Shown here piece after piece: positions 18,076-28,347 of a DNA stretch of 64,000 nt; the first letter of the stretch is position 1, and every line of letters begins with the position of its first letter. Both the position numbers and the translations under genes were made by a program. Below the pieces are notes generated by a model that was not told the origin of the DNA, made no database searches, and worked only from the letters and a program-made list of their open reading frames with translations. The stretch is from contig NZ_HG916855.1 of the NCBI RefSeq assembly GCF_000577275.2, positions 620,001 to 684,000 of the forward strand, in the 5' to 3' direction. The stretch is from Rhizobium favelukesii (GTDB lineage Bacteria > Pseudomonadota > Alphaproteobacteria > Rhizobiales > Rhizobiaceae).

Positions 18076-18401
18076 CTCTCCGTTCTCTTTCATAACTGTT
18101 GCATTGCGGCGGGGTGGACGATCGTCATTTTGATACAATCCATTCTAACGATGCCGACATCCTGCATCCAGTCAGCGCGGAACCGAGGTCACCGCGCACG
18201 TCGGTCACATCGAGATCAGACTGACACGCGCCGCGTTCTCGAAGAGCGACGAATGCCCTGCCGACACCAGGTCGATGGCGACAACAGGGCCTCCACGCCG
18301 ACCGTCCTCATCTGCGGTTTTCAGGCCGACCCTAACGATTGTTTCGACTTATCCCGCAGTCGTTGTGCTGATGAAGCAACAGCTTCACTGGTAAAAGCGC
18401 C

Positions 18402-18680
18402 ATGGAACTCTGGGATATCCCTATCATCGTTGCCGGTAATGAAAGTGGCGTGGCGTATACGATTGGAGACAGCCGAGCGGCCATAGACTTCTTGCTGATG
18501 CGCTGGCCTTGCACGCTGAACCACAGCTACCAGACCGCCATTTATGTCTGTGGCCGGTCGATAGCCGACAGAAACGAAAACGCGGCGGCTCAGGAAGCCT
18601 TCATTGCCGCTCTGTCTGACGCGGATATTGCCTTCGACTTCATGCCCGCGTCATCTCAGGGTGGACAGGCCAAGGCTTAG
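18402..18680 (+). CDS. DUF982-family small protein
   Basis: The protein has 92 residues. A beta-rich start (WDIPIIVAGNESGVAYTIGD) leads to RAAIDFLLMRWP and a later EAFIAALSDADIAFDF. This is the pattern of the rhizobial DUF982 family, often found in multiple copies on plasmids. The function of the family is unknown. No strong ribosome site is seen. Intactness is likely from the length. Confidence 0.6.
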   Translation: MELWDIPIIVAGNESGVAYTIGDSRAAIDFLLMRWPCTLNHSYQTAIYVCGRSIADRNENAAAQEAFIAALSDADIAFDFMPASSQGGQAKA

Positions 18681-18713
18681 CGCTGGATCGCACACCTCTC
18701 CTGGATGCCCGGC

Positions 18714-18825
18714 TATGCAAGGCTGCGACGTTCACTGGATGGGCGACGGTATTTGCCTCGGATCAGGCTCATCATGAAATACTCGCAGTCTGCGTCGCGC
18801 GCGACGCCAAGATTGAACTCGAATA
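18714..18825 (+). pseudogene. Short glutathione S-transferase-like remnant
   Basis: The translated text CKAATFTGWATVFASDQAHH, followed by EILAV, parallels the start of a longer glutathione S-transferase remnant at 23452. The two DNA stretches are visibly related but diverged. After 18825 the frame stops. The region 18826-19290 has no recognisable gene. Confidence 0.35.
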
Positions 18826-19289
18826 GGCACTGCGAAATCTCGGGAGTTGTTGTGCGGATGGAGCGAGCGAAACCGATCATCGCTCCATTGGCAAGCGCAA
18901 GCAGCGGAGCCTTTGGCAGGCTGAACCTGGACGGCGCTGCTTTCCAACCGCAGCGACGAGCTACACCCGGCCGCAGACTCCGGCTTCAAATGCGGAATTA
19001 CCGTTTGTCAAAACCCCATGGCTCTGGCGACAATCCACGTCGGAACCCCTGCCGTCAGGGCTGATGCCAGCAATACGGAGACTACCTTGATCACATAAGC
19101 CCGACGCCCGCGGGCGTCATCATCCCATTCGTATCTCATCGACCCAACCTCACACCCGGTCCTGAAATTGAACTACTGGTGTGAGGGACAAGTCGAGTCA
19201 CAATTCTTCAACGTCATTAATAGAGGGTATTCCTGGCGCTATCAGTCTAAGCGCAGACTCTCAACGACCGCATCGAAAACGGCCTTCTT

Positions 19290-19745
19290 TTCCAAGTCGT
19301 TCGGCAGCTCCGCGTCGAGCGGACCGGTGGTTTGCCGATGTCGAAATGGTTTTCGACGGAACGACGCTCAACCCTGCTGGGTAAGAACCTCAATCGCTAC
19401 ACTGAGATGGAGGTGCCTGGTACTGTCGAATATCTGATCGATGAATTGAAGGAAAAGCGTCACAAGCCGGCTCCTGGCGCAGACCTGCTTCTTCCCAATG
19501 TCTACGATGAATTGATGGCCGACGTGATCGATGTGAAGGATCTCGGCAGCGGTGTGAACGGCGGTACCGAATGCGATCATCTCGCGTTTCGCAACAAGGA
19601 CGTCGACTGGCAGATTTGGATCGCCCGAGGCGAGCACCCTTATCCCTGTCGATATGTGGTCACCGACAAGCAGGTTGACCGGGCACCACGGTACACCATC
19701 CAGATCAGGGATTGGAAGACAGGCACTGACGTTGCCGGGCTCGAG
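19290..19745 (+). pseudogene. DUF2092-family protein, frameshifted and truncated
   Basis: A first frame gives FADVEMVFDGTTL and stops near 19384. The following frame, open from 19332, continues LLGKNLNRYTEMEVPGTVEY, ADLLLPNVYDELMADVIDVK and WIARGEHPYPCRYVVT, all as in DUF2092 proteins. The N terminus is missing and the normal C terminus is replaced after about 19740 by unrelated sequence. DUF2092 proteins are exported and of unknown role. A product of the longer open frame is unlikely to be functional. Confidence 0.65.
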
Positions 19746-19918
19746 GCGGGGGAGGGCCTTGCGATCCCCGGTGTTCATAGTTTTGTCTCGACCGCGGAGG
19801 CAAGAGTCGGACGCTGCCTGACGCCGGTCAGCGTAGCCGGCGCGGCGCCCGTCGCGGCGTTGCGCGGCCGGTGTGTATAACGGCTGGGAGCCCCCACTCG
19901 AAAAGGCATTGTGAAAAA

Positions 19919-19954
19919 CCATATCCGCCACATCTGGTGGCGAGGCGGATATGG
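19919..19954 (-). terminator. Perfect 11-bp hairpin, terminator-like on the minus strand
   Basis: ccatatccgcc at 19919-19929 pairs with ggcggatatgg at 19944-19954. On the minus strand the stem is followed by ttttt. No minus-strand gene that needs it is visible, so it may be a relic. Confidence 0.35.
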
Positions 19955-20123
19955 GCGACAATGATCCATGCCGCTCGGGAAGCGATCGACTTGCGTCGCA
20001 AGCGGCTATGTGTCCGCCGTACTGGCGGTCGAAAGCGCTCCAGGCAAAAAAGGAGGGGGACGGGCTGTTCAACGCCCTACGGCCTCGGCTCCTGTGACAC
20101 TAACCGTAGAAAGGTCGAAGGTC

Positions 20124-20474
20124 GTGACAGCAGAAACAGACAAAGGGCAGGGCGCGAAGCAAATGAGGCGCCTGTTCTTCATCGCCCTCGTCGAGCAGCT
20201 TCGTGTGGTCTGGCCAATCATGTCCGGGATCATTACGATAATGGTTGGATGTGGGGCTGCAATTTGGCGCATAGAGGATTGGGGGCTCGGCGAAGCTCTC
20301 TACTTCACCTTCGTAACAGGGCTCACCATCGGCTATGGCGATTTTACGCCCAAACATTTCTCGGCTCGGGTGCTCGCATTGGTAATCGGTTTTGCGGGGA
20401 TTGTGTTGACTGGTCTCATTGCAGCGGTCACCGTCAAGGCCCTGAACGCGGCTGATCGGAACACTGCGAAATAA
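20124..20474 (+). CDS. Small two-helix potassium-channel-like protein
   Basis: The protein has 116 residues from a GTG at 20124, preceded by an AG-rich ribosome site; an ATG at 20163 is an alternative. Two membrane helices (about residues 27-48 and 82-105) flank a pore loop with TGLTIGYGDFTP, which matches the TVGYGD potassium selectivity filter. This is the minimal ion-channel (Ion_trans_2) form without a visible regulatory domain. It would work as a tetramer in the inner membrane. It stands alone between decayed genes. Confidence 0.75.
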   Translation: MTAETDKGQGAKQMRRLFFIALVEQLRVVWPIMSGIITIMVGCGAAIWRIEDWGLGEALYFTFVTGLTIGYGDFTPKHFSARVLALVIGFAGIVLTGLIAAVTVKALNAADRNTAK

Positions 20475-21190
20475 GAAAATTCAAGGCGCGCCAAGTCTTT
20501 CTTCCTGCCAGTGGTTGGCCTGGATCTGCCACTTCGTCGCCCGTGTCAGCTGTGAATCTCTAATGCAGAGGATTGGCACATTTGTTGTTTGACGGGCCAC
20601 CCCCTCGAACAAGCCTTTCGGGGAGAGGCTATGTCAAGAGCGAGTTGTGGTGATGACCGCCACAAGGTCGTCGGGATCGAGCGAGATGCGCGCGACGAAC
20701 ACTTCGAGCTCATCCTCGTTCAAGGCGCCGCATCGGCAAGGGCCGGATCCGGTGCGGACCAGCGCAGGCTCCAATTGACGCTCAATGCCCCGAGGAGCAG
20801 ATGCCAAGCCTTACGCGCAGTGTGGGTTCTACGCCGCCGCAGCTCGGCACACATGTACAGGCGGAGATCGCCAAGTGGACACCCTATCGTGCGCGATGCC
20901 AAGATTGAACTCGAACAGGCACTGCCCAAATCTCCGCAATTAGGTCGCAACTGCCACCAGAGTCCTCGCTCGTGAGCAAGTAGGATCGCTCGATCCCAAG
21001 GAGCGGATGCGTCCTTCGTACGCTACGAGCGGCGGGCAGCCCATCACGACCGCGGAAATCGCCCAGGCCTTCATCCTCGAGACCGAGATTGGAAAAGAGG
21101 ACGCCAAGCTCGAGCAGATTTGGAAATCGGTTCTCGCAGACCTTCTCGTTAGGGAACCGCGTCAGGTAGGTGAAAGGTCGACGGTCAGCA
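20475..21190. other. Gene-poor stretch with decayed coding traces
   Basis: No gene was recognised. A segment near 20890-20940 (ccaagattgaactcgaa and neighbours) is closely similar to one at about 18805-18850, suggesting an old duplication. A plus-strand frame at 21007-21306 is open but has no known match. Confidence 0.4.
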
Positions 21191-21325
21191 TCACCTCGGC
21201 TTTGGTCCATCGCTCTCGTGATCTTGGTCGTTCTCATCTTCCAAGTCTTCCTCCAGATCGATATCGGGCGTTTGGACGACCATGCGTCCGTGGCGGATCG
21301 ATGTAACTTCGATTTGCTCCATCAT
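21191..21325 (-). CDS. Possible 44-residue acidic protein, unknown
   Basis: The minus strand has ggag five bases before an ATG pair at 21325-21320. The product is MMEQIEVTSIRHGRMVVQ followed by a very acidic half (DIDLEEDLEDENDQDHE). No family was recognised. It overlaps a longer plus-strand frame, so one of the two is a shadow. Support is the ribosome site and the non-random charge pattern only. Confidence 0.25.
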   Translation of the reverse strand: MMEQIEVTSIRHGRMVVQTPDIDLEEDLEDENDQDHESDGPKPR

Positions 21326-21428
21326 AAGAGCTCCAACGATATGAAAATTGTTGGAGTGGACGACCCCGAACGGCATCGAACTGTGCCAGCATGAGGTCGC
21401 AACAGATCTCAAACAAAGGAGGCCGTCC

Positions 21429-22517
21429 GTGGAACAGATTATCAGGGTCGGAATGGACACGTCTAAGCATTTTTTCCAGCTTCATGGTGTGAATGCTGCC
21501 GAGCAGCCGGTGCTGCGCAAGAAGCTGCGGCGCAAGGAGATGGTGGCGTTCTTCGAGAAGCTGCCGCCGACGGTAGTGGGGATCGAGGCGTGCGGGGGGT
21601 CGCATCACTGGGCGCGGTTGCTTGGATCGCTGGGGCACGAGGTGAAGCTGCTTCCGCCGCAATACGTCAAGCCCTATGTCAAGCGCGGCAAGAACGATGC
21701 CGCCGATGCCGAAGCGGTGTGCGAGGCGATGAGCCGGCCGACGATGCGCTTCGTTCCGATCAAGAGCGCCGAGAGCCAGGCGACGTTGATGCTGTTTGGC
21801 ATGCGCGACCGGCTGATCCGTAACCGCACTCAACTCGCCAACGCGATCCGAGGTTATGCCGCCGAGTTCGGACTGACTGCCGCCAAGGGCATGTACAAGG
21901 TCGAGTCGCTGCTCGAGCGCATCGCAGCCGATGAGAATTTGCCCGAGTTGGCGCGCGCGCTGTTTGCACTTCACGCGAAGGAATATGCGCAACTGCAAGC
22001 GGAACTGGAGACCATCGAGGCAAAGCTGATGGCGTGGCACCGCGAAAACGAGTGCAGCCGGCGGCTGGCCCAGATCCCCGCTGTCGGCCCGATCGTCGCC
22101 TCGCTGCTGACCATGAAGACGCCGGCGCCCGAGCTCTTCCGATCGGGCCGCGACTTCGCCGCCTGGATTGGTCTGACGCCCAGGGATCATTCGACCGCCG
22201 GAAAACCCCGGCTTGGCGTCATCACGCGCGCGGGCGATGAAGCGTTACGAACCGCAATGGTGGTAGGTGCGACTTCACTTCTTCGTCAGGTTCGTGCCGG
22301 TCGTGGCAAGAACGCCTTGCCCTGGCTTGTCAACCTGCTCAAGCGCAAGCCGCCCAAGCTCGCGGCCGTGGCGCTGGCCAACAAGATCGCCCGCATCGCT
22401 TGGAAGATGATGGTCACCGGCGAAAATTATCGAAAACCTGCTGTTCAGCGACCTGGCATGTGCAGCTTAAGTGATCAGTCGGTTACGGTGAGCGGAGAGA
22501 CAAAGCTACCGTGCTGA
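21429..22517 (+). mobile_element. IS110-family transposase, intact
   Basis: The protein has 362 residues from a GTG at 21429 with aaaggagg upstream. The N-terminal RuvC-like DEDD domain shows VGMDTSKHFF, VGIEACGGSHHW and KNDAADAEAVCEA. The C-terminal domain has the helix-hairpin-helix region (AQIPAVGPIVASLLTM) and FAAWIGLTPRDHSTAGK with the serine-bearing TAGKPRLG part. IS110 elements lack clear inverted repeats and are guided by a structured flanking RNA, so element borders could not be set. The gene seems functional. Confidence 0.85.
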
Positions 22518-23039
22518 TCTGATGCGTGAACTTGCAAGAAACAGCAGATGGTATGATCGATCGATTCGGGACTCGTGACACTCCGCTTGGCGCAATGGTC
22601 GCTGTAGTCGCAATGGCAGCTGCAGGTCGCAAAATTGTTTGGAACACGAGTCGCGAACCCCATCTTGGCCAGCGTTCATTTGTGAGCGCGACAACAGGCC
22701 GAACATATGCACGCAAGCGATCCGATCAAAATCACTGCCAAAACCCTTGCAAGGAGGGGGTCGTCCACATATGCAGCCTCACTTTGCCAGAGCGCCGGCT
22801 GCTGTTCACTCCCATGGGATCTGATTGTGCAAATCTCTGACGAGCGTTGCCTTGTGGATGGAGCCAGCAAGACCGATCGTGGCTCTATCGGCAAGGCGCG
22901 ATCAGCGGAGCCGTTGACATGCTGGACCTAGATGCAGTCCGCATCGCACGCGGCTTCTCGCTGAAATGCACGACGTCGCGCCGCGGGCGGCGGAACCCGG
23001 AGACTTAACAGCAGTTGATCTACGGGAAGGAGAAATGCC
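22518..23039. other. No recognisable gene
   Basis: About 520 bases with short frames only. Part of it may be the 3' flank of the IS110 element. Confidence 0.4.
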
Positions 23040-23312
23040 ATGTCGTCCCCAGGATCAGACTCCAAAAAATCGATAAAAGGCGCCTCAGAAGCATTGGGCA
23101 CAGCACCACCGGCGGCGTCCCATTTGCCCCGCGCGGGCGCAGCACCACCCCCCACGCCGGCGGCATCCCATCTGCCCCGTTTGACGCTTGAACAACGATG
23201 CTTCCTCGAGGCCTATCGATCCGGCCAAGTGGACGAGGGACAGTTTCAACAGCGCCTGGCTGAAGATCCGGTTCTATCGGATTACGTCCGCAGGATATGC
23301 CGCGGTCAGTGA
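23040..23312 (+). CDS. Small protein with a duplicated Pro/Ala linker, unknown
   Basis: The protein has 90 residues, with a clear ribosome site (gggaaggagaa) before the ATG. The middle holds two near-copies of AAPPTPAASHLPR-like text (residues 21-47), from a tandem DNA duplication. The C-terminal part (LEQRCFLEAYRSGQVDEGQF) looks like a short helical domain. No family was recognised. It may be a real gene, judged by the start site. Confidence 0.45.
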   Translation: MSSPGSDSKKSIKGASEALGTAPPAASHLPRAGAAPPPTPAASHLPRLTLEQRCFLEAYRSGQVDEGQFQQRLAEDPVLSDYVRRICRGQ

Positions 23313-23451
23313 TTGCCGCGCAGCGAGGCAAAGGTCCGACCTTTGCATCGAACCGGACCTATCCCCTTGCCGTCTCATGGCCTAGTCTAATGAGCAAGGC
23401 AGCGGCGACGATTGCAAGTGTGATGCCTGCGCCGCTTGCTGCTCGGATGCT

Positions 23452-23853
23452 CAGTCATGCGAGGCTGCGACATTTACTGTATGGGTCATTACCTCGCATC
23501 AGCCCCATTATGAGATCCTCGCCCCCTTCTCTTGCAAGGATACGCCGGCATGGGACCGTTTCGACGCGTTCCTCAGGGTCCGGCTTCAACACATAGAGCC
23601 GGTCTTGGCAGGACGAGAATGGCTCGCCTGGACCCTCTCCGTCGCCGACACACTCACGGCGGATGTGCTGCGCCTTGTCGATCGGTTCGACGGGCTGGCG
23701 GAACATTCCCGCCTGTCGTGGCCATGTCGCACGCGCCACGGCCCCCCGGCCTTCCTAAAGGCACATGCAGACCAGATGGCGCGGCGGCAGAGTAAGCAAC
23801 ATAGAGGCCAAAAGCTGACAGCTGCGAAATCATCGTCTCTTCCGCATTCATAA
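23452..23853 (+). pseudogene. Glutathione S-transferase C-terminal remnant
   Basis: An open frame reads EAATFTVWVITSHQPHYEIL, then DTPAWDRFDAFLRVRLQHIE, GREWLAWTLSVADTLTADVL, RLVDRFDGLAEH and PAFLKAHADQM. This is the helical C-terminal domain of a glutathione S-transferase. The thioredoxin-like N-terminal domain is missing and no start codon fits. A related shorter scrap lies at 18714. Confidence 0.6.
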
Positions 23854-23993
23854 GCCAGGGGTTTCTCCGTCAGCCGGTACTGGTGCACATCGGCGAGCGC
23901 AAACACAGCTCCCGAACTTGAATTCGGCTGCTTTTGATTGTTGCGGTATCGCCTGATGAGCGTAACATCAAATGCCCCAACGGAGGGGACGCT

Positions 23994-24012
23994 GGGGAGA
24001 TCAAATCTCCCC
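23994..24012 (+). promoter_or_regulatory. 8-bp hairpin in the leader of the 24031 gene
   Basis: ggggagat-caa-atctcccc forms a perfect hairpin ending 5 bases before the ribosome site gggagg. Outer bases (ccaacgg with ccgttagg) extend it. It could affect initiation of the downstream small gene. Confidence 0.35.
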
Positions 24013-24030
24013 GTTAGGGAGGACACAAAG

Positions 24031-24242
24031 ATGTCGCTCTTGAACCTCCTATCTCTCGACGACAAGGACATCGACACGGTTACGACCGTGGTCAGGACCT
24101 GGGCGAGAAACATCGTGTCGCATTCGACAGCGAGTGCGGACAGGCCGCCCTGGCGGCGGCGGTAAATCGGGTGATTGCCGGTGAAAAAACAGCCGAGGCG
24201 CTGAACGAGGCTATTACCATCCAGATGCACGTGGCGCAGTAA
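24031..24242 (+). pseudogene. Small conserved-looking protein with one frameshift, unknown
   Basis: A strong ribosome site (agggagg) precedes the ATG at 24031. The start MSLLNLLSLDDKDIDTV leads to VVRTW in one frame. After a single-base loss near 24103 the other frame continues FDSECGQAALAAAVNRVIAG and EKTAEALNEAI to a stop at 24242. Joined, it would be about 70 residues of mostly helical protein. No family name was recognised. The frameshift could be a sequencing error. Confidence 0.4.
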
Positions 24243-24937
24243 GAGCCCGTTCGGTTGAGGGCAAGGCGCTGCGCCAAGGCACTCAGACCATCATAGCTGC
24301 CGCTAAAAAAGGCTGATGTATGAAGAGCAAAGGCGGACATTTCTGTCCACCCTTGCAAAGCTGGCCCATGATGATCAGCTCCCTTGCCACCGCGCCCTCG
24401 TGATAAGCCGCATTGAAATTATACAACGTTAACAAAGCGTCCCAAGCGCTGGAGGAGGCGCCGCTTTCTTCAACGAAATCCGCGAGAAGGCGGCCGTTCG
24501 CTGCGCGATGGCGAACACGACCACATAGCCGCTATGGCGGGACGTCGGTGATCCGAGGTGCGCAACGATCATGAGAAGCCCGCCATATTCGGCGCGCCAA
24601 GAAGAACGCATCCGCAGCGCATGGCGATCGAACGCGAGACCAAACGTAAGCGCTGTTTTCCTAGCACATTGACCAAGAACGTTGGCCCGTTTCGGACGCT
24701 GCGGTTGTGATAGAGGTGGCAAGAATGCGCCATGAGCGGAAGTCAATCTGATCCGGACGAATGCTCACTGATGCCCCGTTGGGGCCGCTCACTAACGGCG
24801 GCCGCATTGTAATTGAGCGGAACTTTGCCGTACGTCTCCAAAGGACGCGGCAGGTGCGCTATTTCCAAAAAGTTGATTTGACAACCCGCCGTCCTCGCGC
24901 CGAGGTTGATTTAGTGTTGCCTAATATGCATCGACTA
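24243..24937. other. No recognisable gene
   Basis: About 700 bases; the frames present have no recognised match and no good start sites. It ends at the border of an IS630 element. Confidence 0.45.
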
Positions 24938-25989
24938 GAGCGCCGTACCTTTAATCGAACCCATAGCCTGCGGCTGTAAAATAGTTTCGACATTCTTGGC
25001 TGTTGAAGAGGTTGCAGATGGATCCGAGCGCATTTGAGAGTGCGTCAAACGTGCGAGCGGCGGCGGCTCGGAGATGGGCCTTAATTTTGGCGAAGGCCAT
25101 TTCGATCGGGTTCAAATCTGGCGAATAAGACGGCAGAAACAGGAGCCACGCACCAACTTCCTTGAGGCAGGCTTTGGCTTTATCGCTCTTGTGAACGCGA
25201 AGATTATCCAGGATGACGACATTGCCTGGTTCGAGTGTCGGCGCAAGCTGGGTCTCGATGTAGGTGTCGAAGATTTCCCGGTTCATCGGCCTGTCAATAA
25301 TCCAGGGCGCAGTAAGACCGAAACAGCGCAAGCCTGCAATGAATGTCTGTGTCCCCCAGTGGCCAAAGGGCGCATCCGTGATGAGACGCTCGCCGCGCGG
25401 GGAGCGCCCACGCAGTCTCACCATCTTTGTGTTCACCGAGGTTTCGTCCAAGAAAACAAGTCGATGCGGTTCAAATCGCATCCGGGGTTGGCGTTTCGAA
25501 ATCCAGACATCACGATCCTTTCGGATATCAGCGCGAGCGCGTTCCGACGCCATTATCTGTTTTTTTATATGTGTATCCCTGCGTTATCAAAAACCGCGAC
25601 AGGGACGATGGTGGAATAACCAATCCATGTTCATCCTCAAGGCGACGGGCAAGCTCTGGCATGGTGATATCCGGTTTGCCTTCGACCTGTGCGACCAGGA
25701 AATCGCGAAACGCCGACAGTTTCCCTGCACCTGGTGGCCTTCCTTGACGCGCGGGGGTTATCAGCCCAGTCCGCTCCCGGCGTTGCAGCAGCTTGATCGC
25801 ACTGCTGTCGCTGATTGCGAAATGACGGGCAGCGGCTCGCCGTGATTGGCCGCTAGCGACCATGGAAACAACACGCTGACGAAGATCAACAGAATGAGAT
25901 TTACCCATGTGATTCACCTCCAACCGCAGTGAATCACACCAATACCCTCGTGAAAACCCCACTCGATTCTCAATTCAAGTGCGATGCTC
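24938..25989 (-). mobile_element. IS630-family insertion sequence, about 1052 bp
   Basis: The two ends share gagc-N3-g-N-ac in inverted form (24938 onward, and 25989 backward). Both are flanked by the ctag tetramer containing the TA dinucleotide that IS630 elements duplicate (24936-24937 and 25990-25991). It holds one two-frame transposase. Confidence 0.65.
24951..25908 (-). CDS. IS630-family transposase in two overlapping frames
   Basis: The first frame starts at the ATG at 25908 ([20 protein letters not shown], a helix-turn-helix domain) and would stop after [16 protein letters not shown]. The second frame carries the DDE domain: [32 protein letters not shown] and [20 protein letters not shown]. 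The join lies at a run of seven A (T at 25560-25566) in the YKK codons; reading [11 protein letters not shown] needs a net plus-one shift there. This may be programmed slippage, as known in this family, or a mutation. All three acidic residues are present. Confidence 0.8.
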
Positions 25990-26004
25990 TAGACGGAGGA
26001 AGCG

Positions 26005-26454
26005 ATGAACACGATTACGCACACGTTATCCCTCACATTGGGCGTTGCTGTTGCGGCGGGGAGCGCTGGTTTAACGCCGTTCCCCACAACCGTACTTGCC
26101 CAGGATCACTCGCACGACGCCGTAGGCTTCGAAGGGAAAGTTATACTGAAGACGACGACAACAGCTACCGACCAACCATTGACTCTGCCGCAGACTGATA
26201 AGCCGGAAGTAACGTCGATGGTCATTACAATCCAACCGAACGGTCACAGCAATCTTCATCGACATCCGGTTCCAATCATCGCTCATGTTGGAAGGAACGC
26301 TGGAAACTCGGGTTGAGGGGGTCTCAAGAACCTATAAGGCTGGGGAGGCTGTAGTACCCCCATGCAAGCCTTCAATCCTGGCGGCGTCCCCACGAAACTC
26401 CTGGTCGTGATGATTGGAGAGGAAGGCAAACCCAACTCCATTGCCGTCAAATAG
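26005..26454 (+). pseudogene. Secreted cupin-domain protein, frameshifted
   Basis: The start MNTITHTLSLTLGVAVAAG is a signal peptide, cut near TTVLAQD. A cupin core follows: VITIQPNGHSNLHRHPVPII in the first frame, MLEGTLETRVEGVSRTYKAG in the second, and FNPGGVPTKLLVVMIGEE in a third, ending at 26454. Two frameshifts (near 26283 and 26358) break it. The metal-binding His pair of the first cupin motif is kept. The stretch 26455-26709 has no gene. Confidence 0.6.
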
Positions 26455-26709
26455 CATTCGAGAACGGCGGCAGCCGGCTAGTTGTTTAGCTGGGTGAGAA
26501 TGCTCGCTACCGGACCAGATCAGGCCTGTAATTAGGATCGCTGGCCGGGACCGCTCATGCGCCAGCGACTGAGAGCGTAAGACTCCCGCCGCAAAATAGG
26601 GCGCGCTCCGAACTCGCAATTATTAGCGCGCTCACGAGAGTCCGCTTCAGTCGGAATCTCTTTCCTCGATTCCGGCTGCAAACCGCAAATTCATGAAAGG
26701 AGCGTTTCG

Positions 26710-27093
26710 ATGCAGATCATTCAAAATCGGCGCACCTTCCTGACCAGTCCCACGGCGGCCGGGAGCGCATGGCCGTTTAAGGTTCGGCCAACCAACGCTG
26801 CTGCGGAACCGGCACCGGAAACGACGTCTGTCCGCTTGCCGCGGTGGGTTGGTGGTTCCTACTGCTGGGCAGGCGCGTACATCGCCGGAGAACTGATGCG
26901 CGAAGAGGGCTTCACCGACGTCCGCTACGTCGAGGGCGACAGGAGCGTCGACCAATCGGAGTGGATCGCACGGGGTGAGACCGATTTCTCTGTGAACTTT
27001 CCGCCGAATCAGATCGCGTCGATCGACGCGGGCGTGCCCGTGAAGGTGCTAACTGGGTTGCACCGGGTAGCCCAAAAATATGAACTCAGCTAA
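26710..27093 (+). pseudogene. NitT/TauT-type ABC transporter substrate-binding protein, N-terminal part only
   Basis: It starts with a twin-arginine-like leader (NRRTFLTSPTAAGSA), followed by TVRLPRW-like text and GGSYCWAGAYIAGELMREEG, FTDVRYVEGDRSVDQSEWIA and FSVNFPPNQIASIDAGVPV. This is the first lobe of a NitT/TauT-family binding protein. After LTGLH the similarity stops and the frame ends 8 residues later. About two thirds of the protein is missing. A C-terminal piece of the same sort of protein lies at 46864. Confidence 0.6.
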
Positions 27094-27774
27094 CCATTGG
27101 ATTTTGCTCATCGAATGGTGAAACTATTGAACTCGGTAAAAACCATGGCGTCGGTCTCAGGATGCATTGCGAATGCATCGAGCGACCGACGCCCGCTCTT
27201 CGGACGGAAAAGCGGTTGGTGCCCAAGGGTGACAAATCTGATAAGACCCACGTCTTTTCGCCGGCCCCATGGAGGGGTAGTGGGTAGATAACTTCGCAAA
27301 TGGCAAGTCGAATTGATAGGACTAAACGACCGAATTTTCGTTGCCACGACATAGCATGTCGTCAACAACTACTGCGTGTCACCTAGCTTCGAGGCCAGGC
27401 TATTCTTGCCGCGATGGCTTCCGCAATTTCGCCAGCCTCCAGATGGGCGCAGTCTTGAACATATCACGGACCAGCGGCAAACGATTAGTTCTAGCCTGGG
27501 GCTTTTTCTTAACCGGGACCTGGCAATCTAGTAGTTTGCATCCGTCGGGCACAGTTCTCGTTAGGCCGCAGGCAGGGAGCCCCTGCTGCTGATCATAGGT
27601 CGGTTGTTGTGAGATGGCTTCTCCTTAAATGACGGACCATCATACTCGATGTCCTCGGAAGGGCGGCCATCCCATAATCAACACACGCACTGATCAAGGA
27701 AGAACTTGTCGCCGTTTTTCGTATTGACGGTTTCTCGGATTGCCGGAACACTTTTAGTCAGAAGTGGAGATGAA
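27094..27774. other. No recognisable gene
   Basis: About 680 bases. A short minus-strand run near 27580-27680 (WDGRPSEDIEYDGPSFKEKP) looks coding-like but has no start and is too short to name. Confidence 0.4.
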
Positions 27775-28347
27775 ATGGCAAACGAAGATCGGGTCAAGCT
27801 GCTGAAAGAGCTGCTGGAGCGACAGAACATCAAGGAACTTCAGTCCCTTATAGCGGACGGATGCCCAGTGGTCGAGCTGAAGGCGGCAACTGCCGACACC
27901 TCGTGGAGGTTTGTGTTGACCAATTCCGGACGCGGCGTCTCGATCGCAAAACTGGACGACCTTTTGACGGAGTGGACGCAGGCGCTCAGCGGCCTCAAAA
28001 CTGCAGCCGCACGCCTACGTGTGCAGGACATGGACGATCCTAGCCGCGCTGCGGAGTTTGAGCAGGTAAGGGTGCGCACTGCCGTCGCCCGCATCGCGGA
28101 AAATACCCAGTTGGCCGGCATTAGGATCAATCGCCATTTGCGCGCTGGCGAACTGTCCCCGCCACCCGAAACAGCTATCGACGACTGCCTCAGGGAGCGG
28201 GGTTTCCAATGGAACGGTGGTGATACTGTCCATGAAATCTGGTCCGAGGAGCATGAAGCTCGTCTTCAAGCCGCAAAAGCGGAACACGCGGCAAGAAGAC
28301 AACTGGCTCAAACGTCCAAGGCAGGCATCGATGCATCAGTCCTTTGA
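27775..28347 (+). CDS. Unknown protein, first of a paralogous pair
   Basis: The protein has 190 residues from the ATG at 27775 (ribosome site gtggaga). Residues about 20-62 contain SWRFVLTNSGRGVSIAKLDD. This matches in pattern the next gene (DWRYVLENCGDQIELSRLSD): WR-VL-N-G then L-DL. The middle is helical and Arg/Ala-rich, and the end is a charged helix. No known family was recognised. It overlaps the next gene by 17 bases, suggesting joint expression. Confidence 0.6.
   Translation: MANEDRVKLLKELLERQNIKELQSLIADGCPVVELKAATADTSWRFVLTNSGRGVSIAKLDDLLTEWTQALSGLKTAAARLRVQDMDDPSRAAEFEQVRVRTAVARIAENTQLAGIRINRHLRAGELSPPPETAIDDCLRERGFQWNGGDTVHEIWSEEHEARLQAAKAEHAARRQLAQTSKAGIDASVL

Noticed and set aside
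19919..19954. Hairpin as part of a minus-strand gene's 3' end
   Set aside because: The minus-strand frame through it (19368-20072) is a shadow of the DUF2092 remnant, so no gene supports this use.
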